Below, piece after piece: positions 1-5,541 of a DNA stretch of 7,648 bases (position 1 is the first letter of the stretch; every line of letters starts with the position of its first letter). Location of the stretch: positions 1 through 7,648 of the forward strand of contig DAOVSZ010000124.1 in the NCBI GenBank assembly GCA_030627725.1, written 5' to 3'. Below the pieces are notes generated by a model, which did not search any database, was not told the origin of the DNA, and saw only the letters and a program-made list of their open reading frames with translations. This stretch comes from Desulfobulbaceae bacterium. Its GTDB lineage: Bacteria > Desulfobacterota > Desulfobulbia > Desulfobulbales > DAOVSZ01. A program made the position numbers and the translations under genes.

Positions 1-324
1 ATGATCTTTCTGTCGAGATAGATTTCCGTACTGTCACCGGCTGTAAAGCCATGATCGGCGGCGAGAGTCTCAACAAGATATTCTTTATTATCATTCTCTT
101 TATTTCCACATGAAAGCTACAGCAAAACAAAGACTGTTATCATCACATCTTTGGACGATGACGCACTATAGCACAGCTTACTTACCTGCACAATGTTCCA
201 TATCTATTGTATGTGACATAAGTAAGATCGTATATCTTCAGATGAAAACTGTTCTTTGTCAACCGGAAACCTATTTAAAGACAGCGCAGAATATACACCT
301 GAAACTTGTCTCTACAACTATAGA

Positions 325-337
325 TAACAACTTGTTA
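325..337. promoter_or_regulatory. Candidate operator palindrome upstream of the HTH gene
   Basis: TAACAA-C-TTGTTA is a perfect palindrome with 6-bp arms around one central base, ending 53 bp before the start of the HTH gene at 391. It sits in AT-rich DNA, where such short palindromes can arise by chance, and there is no second copy in the window. An operator for the downstream gene is an inference. Confidence 0.25.
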
Positions 338-355
338 ATACAGATTTATTATTAT

Positions 356-384
356 TTGACTTATATCTCTTATTGTGATAAAAA
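356..384 (+). promoter_or_regulatory. Weak candidate sigma70 promoter for the HTH gene
   Basis: TTGACT (356-361, five of six -35 bases) is followed after 17 bp by TAAAAA (379-384, four of six -10 bases). Transcription would then begin almost at the ATG at 391, giving a leaderless or nearly leaderless mRNA. This fits the absence of any Shine-Dalgarno sequence ahead of 391. The -10 is poor, so the true promoter may lie further upstream. Confidence 0.25.
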
Positions 385-390
385 AATGTC

Positions 391-1194
391 ATGGAAAAAG
401 TCACAATAAAAGAATCCGCAGCCCTTCTGGGAGTTGCCCCCCGTTCCGTCCACCGCTACATCAAGCAGGGAATCCTTAAAACGTATAAGACAGCAAAGGG
501 CAGACCACGTCGGGGCAGACCGCCTACCCTTCTCTCCAGGGACCAGGTCTTCAGTTTTATTGAGACACGCAATGCAGGCAGACAATCGAACACCGGAATA
601 GACAATTATCAGACTGTAATCAAACAGAAAATTCGACAGAAAGAGACATTTTTCGAGACACATAAACCGACATCTTTCAGCGGTCTCGGCAATGACATCA
701 TTGATATTGTCGGAATACTCAAAGAACAGCTCTCGTCAAAAGACAGGCAAATGGAGGAAAAGGACCGACAGATCAGCCGACTGCAGGATACGATGGAAAA
801 ACTGACCCATCAGAATGAGATCCTGACCATGCTGACGCAGGGCATTGATGTGAAGATGCTGATGGCGAACAGAACAGAAATGGCGGCAAAACCTGGACCG
901 ACTGACGTGACGCCTCCAACCGCGCCCCCTGCCTCTGCCCCGGACAAGCCCCCCGTCGAAAAGGCGGTAGACGTTAAGAAAACAGAGTCTGTCGAGATAA
1001 CTGCAAAACCAGTCCCACAGTCCCCCGAACCTCCCCCGCCAAAATCTTCTCCGCCCAGGCCAAAAAAACCACAACTCCCTCCCATCACCAGGACTATGAT
1101 AAAACTGAGGAGGCAAGGGCTTTCCGGAGCGCTGCTTGAGAAAAAACTGATTGAAATCGGCTACAACCTCACAAAAAAGGCCCCACAAGCCTGA
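391..1194 (+). CDS. MerR/excisionase-type HTH protein with coiled coil and Pro-rich linker
   Basis: 267 aa, probably a cytosolic DNA-binding protein of unknown target. Residues 1-60 look like the MerR/HTH_17 winged-helix fold: VTIKESAALLGVAPRSVHRY is a typical HTH opening, followed by a basic wing (37-44, GRPRRGRP) that contains two AT-hook-like GRP cores. Residues about 105-150 are heptad-like and charged (KDRQMEEKDRQISRLQDTME), suggesting a dimerising coiled coil. Residues about 165-230 are a low-complexity Pro/Ala/Lys linker with a run of four prolines at 214-217. The last 35 residues regain a helical, basic character (TRTMIKLRRQGLSGALLEKK) and may be a second small helical module. No effector-binding domain or cysteine cluster of classical MerR sensors is seen. 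The start follows no Shine-Dalgarno, but the HTH begins directly after it. The 160-bp gap to the next gene and the palindrome in it suggest separate transcription. The family-level HTH call is secure; the biological role is not recognised. Confidence 0.8.
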   Translation: MEKVTIKESAALLGVAPRSVHRYIKQGILKTYKTAKGRPRRGRPPTLLSRDQVFSFIETRNAGRQSNTGIDNYQTVIKQKIRQKETFFETHKPTSFSGLGNDIIDIVGILKEQLSSKDRQMEEKDRQISRLQDTMEKLTHQNEILTMLTQGIDVKMLMANRTEMAAKPGPTDVTPPTAPPASAPDKPPVEKAVDVKKTESVEITAKPVPQSPEPPPPKSSPPRPKKPQLPPITRTMIKLRRQGLSGALLEKKLIEIGYNLTKKAPQA

Positions 1195-1272
1195 GCTTTA
1201 TTCCAAAACACTTCAACCTGACAATGGCGGAACATTTGAAAAAGCAAATAACGAAAAAATACCTACCCACTA

Positions 1273-1289
1273 ATACCACAATGTGGTAT
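1273..1289. promoter_or_regulatory. 17-bp palindromic operator ahead of the selenoprotein gene
   Basis: ATACCACA-A-TGTGGTAT is a perfect palindrome with 8-bp arms around one central A. It overlaps a candidate -10 (TATATT, 1287-1292, five of six bases); the matching -35 position (1264-1269) is poor, so the promoter may need an activator, or the operator may act as a repressor site over RNA polymerase. A 15/17-identical copy is found at 3443-3459 ahead of the histidine kinase gene. The arm resembles the TACxACA half-sites of BlaI/MecI/CopY-type repressors, but the one-base centre differs from their usual two-base spacing, so I do not assign a regulator family. Confidence 0.65.
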
Positions 1290-1354
1290 ATTATTTCAAT
1301 ACACTCCTGCTTGCTGAGGAGATGACATCTCTCTATATAATCCGGCGGTTTAAC

Positions 1355-1816
1355 ATGAAATTAAAATCAACCCTCATTCTCATCCTGTTTTTTCTTAGCG
1401 CAGGACTCGCCCAGGCACGGGCCCTGCCCGATTTTACCTTCAAGACCCTTGATGGAAAAGTCTTTGATCTCGCCAAGGTCAAAGGCTCACCCATGGTCGT
1501 CTATGTCGGGACCCATCTCTGACGGACCTGTATTGATGGGGCTCCGACGCTTCAAAAGGCGTATTCTTCCTACAAGGATAAAGGTGTCATTTTCCTGGGC
1601 GCCTTTTACCGAAGCAAGTGGAAGGATATCAAGAAGTTCAAGGAGCAGAACCATCTCACCTTTCCGGTTGGAAAGGCAACAGGCATCATCAAGGAACTCA
1701 GGACCCGGATTTTTCCGGAAACGGTCTTTATCTCCCGCGACGGGCGTATTGTAAAAAGACACAAGAACGCAATCAAGTATCAGGAACTTGCAGCGGGAAT
1801 TGAGGAAATTCTTTGA
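1355..1816 (+). CDS. Exported TlpA/ResA-like thioredoxin, read as a selenoprotein (Sec56-x-x-Cys59)
   Basis: Read with the TGA at 1520-1522 as selenocysteine, this is one 153-aa thioredoxin-fold protein that would act outside the cytoplasm in thiol-disulfide or peroxide chemistry. Residues 1-23 are a signal peptide (two Lys, a Leu/Ile/Phe core, then AQARA). Residues 24-55 match the TlpA/AhpC-TSA start (LPDFTFKTLDGKVFDL, then VVYVGTHL). The UGA falls exactly where the first active-site Cys belongs, giving U56-R-T-C59. The fold continues with beta strands at 77-83 and 123-126 and the cis-Pro loop at 119-121 (IFP). The 97 sense codons after the UGA contain no other stop and no ATG, GTG or TTG, so this half of the domain can be made only by reading through UGA. 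I chose 1355 because the signal peptide starts there; it lacks a clear Shine-Dalgarno. An in-frame ATG at 1322 has GAGGAG directly abutting it. Cys-to-UGA pseudogenisation is the alternative, but position and frame integrity favour Sec. Confidence 0.85.
1523..1562 (+). promoter_or_regulatory. Candidate bacterial SECIS region just after the Sec UGA
   Basis: Bacterial SECIS elements are hairpins in the coding sequence right after the UGA. Three mutually exclusive stems can be drawn by eye. CGGA (1523-1526) can pair with TCCG (1543-1546). TGGGGC (1537-1542) can pair with GCTTCA (1549-1554), with two G-U pairs and a 6-nt loop starting 20 nt after the UGA. ACGCTT (1547-1552) can pair with AGGCGT (1557-1562), with a 4-nt loop starting 30 nt after it. 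The last two fall in the usual distance range, but neither has the guanine normally found at the start of the apical loop, so I cannot say which fold, if any, binds SelB. Confidence 0.35.
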
Positions 1817-1893
1817 CCTCGTGCAATTATTTCAAAGTATTGCGAGAGCTCTGTTCTCTGTATTTTTATGCGGAGACGTGTCTCTCCCAGGCA

Positions 1894-3399
1894 TTACAAA
1901 AACTTTGAAATTGAAAAACAAAACGCGATCCCCTTTTTCAGGCCATGCTCGACCCAGACCTCACCCTTATGCTGCTCTGCGATTTCTTTCACAATAGCAA
2001 GGCCGAGACCGGTCCCGCAAATCCCTACCGAGGTCTTTTTCCGTTTAAAGGCCCTGAAGATGCTCTTTGATTCCTCTTTTTCCAAGCCGACCCCATTGTC
2101 CCAGACAGAAATGACATGATGCTTTTCCGTCTCTTTATGGCCAATGGCAATTGCAGTCAATTGGACGCCGCCATACTTCAATGCATTATCTACCAGATTT
2201 CTTAAAATGCGCAGCAGTGAAATACGGTCGGCCCGGATCTCGGGCAGGTCTTTTGCAACTTTCCATTCAGCATTACGGACATTCAGCTGCAGAGAAAACT
2301 CCTCGTATATGATCCCAACGATCTCGAGGAGCGAGACACGCTCAATGTGGAGAGAGTTCTCCTTTGAAGAGATGTAGGTGTTGACCTTATCCACCAGGCT
2401 GACAATCTGCTCTGAATCGCGCATCAACCGGTCACAGTAGGTATTTCTTTTTTCCGGCGTCATCTCATCGTACTTTCTCTGAAACCTGTTCATGAGACCA
2501 TAGATGGAAACCGCCGGGTTCTTCAAGTCATGGGCAACGGAATAGGCAAACATCTTTGTCTGCTCGGATGACTTCTTGAGCGCCTCTTCCATCAGCTTGC
2601 GGTTCGTTATATCAGTGTGGGTCCCGACAAAACGCAAGGGCTCACCGTCGTCATCCCATTCAACGACCTTACCCTTTGCCAGGATCCACTGCCAGTTTCC
2701 GCTTTTGTTCTTGAGCCTGAACTCCTTCACGTATCGGGACGTCCTCCCTTTAATGTGGTCCTGGACCGCGGCAACCGCATCGTCTTTATCCTCAGGATGC
2801 AAGAGGCCCTGCCAGGAAATCTTCCCCGTATTCAGATCTTCTTCCGAATACCCCAGCACTGAGGCCCAGTTGGCGCCATAATAGGTCTCTTCGGTGATAA
2901 GGCAGCGGTCCCACATCCCGTCAGAAGTCGCATCCAGAACAAGACGGAACCTTTTTTCGCTTGCTTTCAATGCCTCTTCCGACTTTTTACGCTCGGTAAT
3001 ATCCGTACCGGTACCGATGATAAGACCAACCTTTCCAACGTCATCAACTAATGCCGTATTGGACCACGCAATCATCCGCCGGCGACCATCCTTTGTACGC
3101 CAGTAATTCTCGTGCTCATTCGGAAACATGCCTGCCCGAAGCTGCCTGAACACAGCCTTGACCGTTTCCTGCTCTTCAGGAAAAAGGAAAAGATCCCATA
3201 AGGGTTTGCCCTTCACCTCATCATAGGTGTAGCCGGTCAAACGCTCGCAGGCGGAGTTGAACTTGACAATACATCCCTCCGTATCAAGCACGACCACCAG
3301 CACGCCGATGGTCTGCAGAATGGTGACGGCCACGTCAAGTTCGCTCTGTAAGACCTGATTCCTTCTCTCAAGATCTTCCTGTCTGGATTGCTCTGTCAT
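1894..3399 (-). CDS. Cytosolic PAS-PAS sensor histidine kinase
   Basis: 501 aa. The protein would autophosphorylate on a His in response to a ligand or redox cue and pass the phosphate to a response regulator. Domains in order: a short N-terminal coil (1-25), PAS 1 (about 26-137, closed by the PAC signature GTGTDITERK), a linker helix, PAS 2 (about 148-268, PAS_3-like, closed by GTHTDITNRK), a HisKA region with FAYSVAHDLKNP and phosphoacceptor H290, and a HATPase_c domain with N box (N401, N406), G1 box D434-N-G, and G2 box G462-TGLGLAIV. There is no transmembrane segment, HAMP or receiver domain, so it acts in the cytosol. No response regulator is encoded nearby, so it is an orphan kinase. 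An AGGTTA Shine-Dalgarno lies 8 nt before the ATG at 3399. A near-consensus promoter (3478-3506) and a palindrome shared with the convergent selenoprotein gene (77 bp between the stops) lie upstream, which suggests common control. The signal sensed is unknown. Confidence 0.93.
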   Translation of the reverse strand: MTEQSRQEDLERRNQVLQSELDVAVTILQTIGVLVVVLDTEGCIVKFNSACERLTGYTYDEVKGKPLWDLFLFPEEQETVKAVFRQLRAGMFPNEHENYWRTKDGRRRMIAWSNTALVDDVGKVGLIIGTGTDITERKKSEEALKASEKRFRLVLDATSDGMWDRCLITEETYYGANWASVLGYSEEDLNTGKISWQGLLHPEDKDDAVAAVQDHIKGRTSRYVKEFRLKNKSGNWQWILAKGKVVEWDDDGEPLRFVGTHTDITNRKLMEEALKKSSEQTKMFAYSVAHDLKNPAVSIYGLMNRFQRKYDEMTPEKRNTYCDRLMRDSEQIVSLVDKVNTYISSKENSLHIERVSLLEIVGIIYEEFSLQLNVRNAEWKVAKDLPEIRADRISLLRILRNLVDNALKYGGVQLTAIAIGHKETEKHHVISVWDNGVGLEKEESKSIFRAFKRKKTSVGICGTGLGLAIVKEIAEQHKGEVWVEHGLKKGIAFCFSISKFL

Positions 3400-3442
3400 A
3401 AAAATAACCTGCTATAGAACCGGAACATAAAAGCACCCAACA

Positions 3443-3459
3443 ATACCACATTGTAGTAC
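3443..3459. promoter_or_regulatory. Second copy of the 17-bp operator, ahead of the histidine kinase
   Basis: Read on the minus strand this is GTACTACA-A-TGTGGTAT, identical to the site at 1273-1289 at 15 of 17 positions, including the central A and the whole right arm. As a palindrome, six of eight arm pairs match. It lies at about +13 to +29 relative to the start predicted from the promoter at 3478-3506, a position typical of repressor roadblocks. The kinase ATG is 43 bp further on. Confidence 0.6.
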
Positions 3460-3477
3460 AAAAACATACGTCGGGAG

Positions 3478-3506
3478 AGTATATGGGAAAAAAGGCTGGC
3501 TGTCAA
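3478..3506 (-). promoter_or_regulatory. Near-consensus sigma70 promoter for the histidine kinase
   Basis: On the minus strand TTGACA (3506-3501) is followed by a 17-bp spacer and TATACT (3483-3478): a perfect -35 and a five-of-six -10 at ideal spacing. The start site would be near 3471, giving a leader of about 70 nt that carries the palindrome at 3443-3459. So strong a core promoter with an operator just downstream implies the gene is held down by a repressor rather than limited by the promoter. Confidence 0.75.
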
Positions 3507-3560
3507 AAACAAACTTCTGAAATCAACGGGAAAAGTGCAGACCAAGACATCTTTTTTCGC

Positions 3561-4235
3561 CTATTTGGCAAGAATAAAATCAGTGATATACGGGTTTTCC
3601 CGCATTTCCCAGGCAAGGGTTGAGGTCGGTGTCTCGCCGTAATCGTGGCCGGGCCGGACAATGGTCTCCCCTGGAAGCACAATCACCTTTTCCTCAAGCG
3701 ATTTAAGGAGCGTCTCAAGTGAGCCGCCGACAAGATCGGTCCTTCCCACATCACCGACAAAAAGGGTATCGCCGCTGAACAGATTGCCTCTGACATGAAA
3801 ACAGACAGAACCGGGGGAATGTCCCGGCGTATGCAGCACCTCGATTCGTAACTTCCCAACTTCAAGCACATCACCGTCTTTCAGCCGCCTGTCAGCCGGT
3901 CCGGGCGGCGGCAGGCCAAGTTCTTTCTGCGATTGTGTGCGCACCTTTTTACGGGAAAAAAATTCATCGTCCGCCTCATGCATGCAGACCGGGATGGAGA
4001 AACGTTCCTTCAAGGCCTTGTTCTCCAGCACATGATCGGCATGGCCGTGTGTGTTCAGGATATATATCGGCTCCGCCCCTTCCTCTTCGACCATTCGGAC
4101 GACTCTTTCGCCTTCGCCGCCTGGATCGATGATCACCGCTTTTTTTGTCTCAGGGCAGACGACCAGATACACGTTGACCTGAAATACCCCAACCACCTGA
4201 TGCCTGATGATAATGTCGGTTTCCATAGTTTCCAT
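3561..4235 (-). CDS. Metallo-beta-lactamase-fold hydrolase, glyoxalase-II-like (YcbL type)
   Basis: 224 aa, cytosolic, predicted to bind two metal ions and hydrolyse a thioester or related bond. The metal ligands are all visible: H63-x-H65-x-D67-H68 (THGHADH), H139 in TPGH, D156 in FSGDTLF and H197 in RPGHD. The N-terminal NVYLVVCPETKKAVIIDPGG strand-turn is typical of the glyoxalase II/YcbL group. At about 220 aa it lacks the long C-terminal substrate domain of true GloB, so the substrate may be S-lactoylglutathione or another acyl thiol; no rhodanese domain is fused, which argues against a persulfide dioxygenase. The start could be 4235 or the in-frame ATG at 4226; neither has a strong Shine-Dalgarno. 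It is divergent from the lipoprotein gene (88-bp gap) and upstream of the kinase gene, which has its own promoter. The family is secure, the substrate is not. Confidence 0.9.
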   Translation of the reverse strand: METMETDIIIRHQVVGVFQVNVYLVVCPETKKAVIIDPGGEGERVVRMVEEEGAEPIYILNTHGHADHVLENKALKERFSIPVCMHEADDEFFSRKKVRTQSQKELGLPPPGPADRRLKDGDVLEVGKLRIEVLHTPGHSPGSVCFHVRGNLFSGDTLFVGDVGRTDLVGGSLETLLKSLEEKVIVLPGETIVRPGHDYGETPTSTLAWEMRENPYITDFILAK

Positions 4236-4323
4236 GATGTGGTGAGAAGCAACAGAAAGTCAAGAAGATAAATATTTACTTTTTGCTTGCGATGATGAGT
4301 GAATTCCTAAACAATGAGAAGGA

Positions 4324-5013
4324 ATGCAGAATCACAATCCACACATTGCAATGAATGCCGGAATAATAATACTGCTCCTGGTCTTTCTGAATGGCTGTTC
4401 TTCAATAGGTATTAAAGAACAGAATAGAGGACAGGAGGAAGCTTCTTTTCCTGTGTATGTTGTAAACCATGGTATGCATACGGGAGTCATAGTGGCGAGA
4501 GACCATGCAGTGCTGGATCTCCCGATCATAACTGATGCGTTTGTTCATTCAAGGTATATCGAAATCGGCTGGGGTGATGAGGACTATTACCAGTCAAAGG
4601 TAAAAACATCAGGATTAAGTCTTCAGGCTGTACTGTACCCGACAAATTCAGTGTTGCACGTTGCAGGGGTGCCGATTGATCCGGAGAAGCATTACCCGGA
4701 GATCGAGGTCGCAAAAATCCTTGTAACCGGCGCCGGATTGAAAAGCATGCTGACACACATCAGTAAAACATTCAAACGGGACACCAGGGGCGCTCCTCTT
4801 ACAACCGGGAAAGGGCTGCATGTTCATGGCCTGTTTTATCATGCAAAGGGGAAGTTTCATGTCTGCAACACCTGTAATACATGGACTGCAGAGACTCTGA
4901 AGAAAGCGGGCATAGACGTTTCCAGTTTCCTGACGATCACTGCCGACGACATTATGGATCAAATTCGCCATTCCCGCAAAAACAGCCCAAGGCTCACCTC
5001 ATCGCCGCAATGA
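4324..5013 (+). CDS. DUF2459/TIGR02117-type lipoprotein
   Basis: 229 aa. The N-terminus has a hydrophobic stretch (13-22) ending in the lipobox LNGC, with C25 as the probable lipidated residue, so the protein should be anchored in the cell envelope. The rest carries the marks of the DUF2459 (TIGR02117) family: NHGMHTGVIV at 48-57, EIGWGDEDYY at 80-89, and CNTCNTWTAETLKKAG at 181-196. The conserved His, Asp, Cys and Asn residues resemble an NlpC/P60-like or other cysteine-hydrolase arrangement, but no activity is established to my knowledge and I infer none. The start at 4324 has GAGAAGGA immediately before it, closer than normal; the in-frame ATG at 4351 would give a shorter signal peptide without a Shine-Dalgarno. 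The last 20 bp overlap the end of aroK on the other strand. Confidence 0.85.
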   Translation: MQNHNPHIAMNAGIIILLLVFLNGCSSIGIKEQNRGQEEASFPVYVVNHGMHTGVIVARDHAVLDLPIITDAFVHSRYIEIGWGDEDYYQSKVKTSGLSLQAVLYPTNSVLHVAGVPIDPEKHYPEIEVAKILVTGAGLKSMLTHISKTFKRDTRGAPLTTGKGLHVHGLFYHAKGKFHVCNTCNTWTAETLKKAGIDVSSFLTITADDIMDQIRHSRKNSPRLTSSPQ

Positions 5014-5500
5014 TCGCCGCACACACTTCTTCCTGACCGAGATTTGCGCACTCGATTGTGATCTCCGCATACTTCCGGTACAGATCATACCGTTCGCGAA
5101 ACAGGTCCTCAAGGCTCTGATCCGGACGCCTGACAAGACCCCTGGTGTCAAAATTCTTCACCCTTGACGTAAGTGTGACCAGATCCACATCCAGAAAGAC
5201 AATAACACCACCTGATTTCAGATTTTTCATCGCAGAGTCGCTGTACACAGCGCTCCCACCTGTTGCAATCACGTGATATGAACATCTGAGATCACGAAGA
5301 ATATCCTCTTCGATCCGGCGCAGGCCCTGATGCCCTTCCGTGTCAACGATGTCCTGCAGAGAACGGCCCTGTGATGTCTGGATAACAACGTCGGTATCGA
5401 CAAAATCGCGCGTCGTCATCTTCGCAAGGATGACACCGATCGTGCTCTTGCCGGAGCCGGGCATGCCGATCAATACAATGTTTGATTTCTCTTTGGTCAT
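4994..5500 (-). CDS. aroK: Shikimate kinase
   Basis: 168 aa, the normal family length. It phosphorylates shikimate at the 3-hydroxyl with ATP, step five of the chorismate pathway to aromatic amino acids, in the cytosol. The Walker A is GMPGSGKST (12-20, K18). FVDTDVVI supplies the shikimate-binding D37, LRRIEED supplies R61, and the LID arginine is R120 in RGLVRRP. The second substrate arginine is R137 in RERYDLY. By alignment from memory with the Mycobacterium tuberculosis enzyme, these correspond to K15, D34, R58, R117 and R136. Oddities are ATGGS in place of the usual GGG (third Gly is S83) and RGLV in place of RPLL. I chose the ATG at 5500 because the kinase fold begins seven residues later; an upstream in-frame ATG at 5629 would add an unlikely leader overlapping the ATPase gene. 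AAGG and GAGGGAG lie just upstream. The ATPase gene ends 41 bp ahead on the same strand, so the two are probably co-transcribed. No aroB is adjacent in this window. Confidence 0.92.
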   Translation of the reverse strand: MTKEKSNIVLIGMPGSGKSTIGVILAKMTTRDFVDTDVVIQTSQGRSLQDIVDTEGHQGLRRIEEDILRDLRCSYHVIATGGSAVYSDSAMKNLKSGGVIVFLDVDLVTLTSRVKNFDTRGLVRRPDQSLEDLFRERYDLYRKYAEITIECANLGQEEVCAAIIAAMR

Positions 5501-5541
5501 AACCTTATTGTCTCCCTCATCACAACGTCTCCGAAAAATTA

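Larger units (their letters stand above)
1..390. other. AT-rich left-edge region, no confident gene
   Basis: I see no gene here that I can defend. Two overlapping open stretches touch the left edge. On the plus strand, frame 3 is open from the edge to a TGA at 111-113 and could be the last 36 codons of a gene, but it ends in a run of Phe/Ile encoded by AT-rich DNA. On the minus strand, a hydrophilic open stretch of about 40 codons runs from a TAG near 126-128 to the edge and looks protein-like (it contains LAADHGFTAGDSTEIYLDRK), but it has no ATG, GTG or TTG start in frame. It could be a gene remnant or a frameshifted start. From about 114 to 390 the DNA is AT-rich and most likely intergenic, ending in the promoter region of the HTH gene at 391. 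Confidence 0.4.

Noticed and set aside
110..409. 99-codon plus-strand open frame in the left intergenic region
   Set aside because: Composition is random-looking (many Ser, Tyr, Thr, Ile), there is no Shine-Dalgarno, it covers the promoter region of the HTH gene and it overlaps that gene's start.
736..1188. Long antisense frames opposite the HTH gene
   Set aside because: They mirror the proline-rich linker (giving Gly/Arg/Trp-rich peptides) and show no recognisable domain.
1449..1754. Out-of-frame open stretch across the selenoprotein gene
   Set aside because: The peptide is Arg/Ser-rich and unlike any fold, while the other frame gives a continuous thioredoxin domain when UGA is read as Sec.
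1845..1867. Possible terminator after the selenoprotein gene (AGAG/CTCT stem followed by five T)
   Set aside because: Only four base pairs with a 7-nt loop; too weak to call.
4236..4245. TGTGGT near the hydrolase start, as a third copy of the shared operator
   Set aside because: Only one half-site matches; the other arm is absent.
4269..4278. TAAATATTTA palindrome between the hydrolase and lipoprotein genes
   Set aside because: A 10-bp AT-only palindrome is expected by chance in an AT-rich intergenic region, and no second copy was found.
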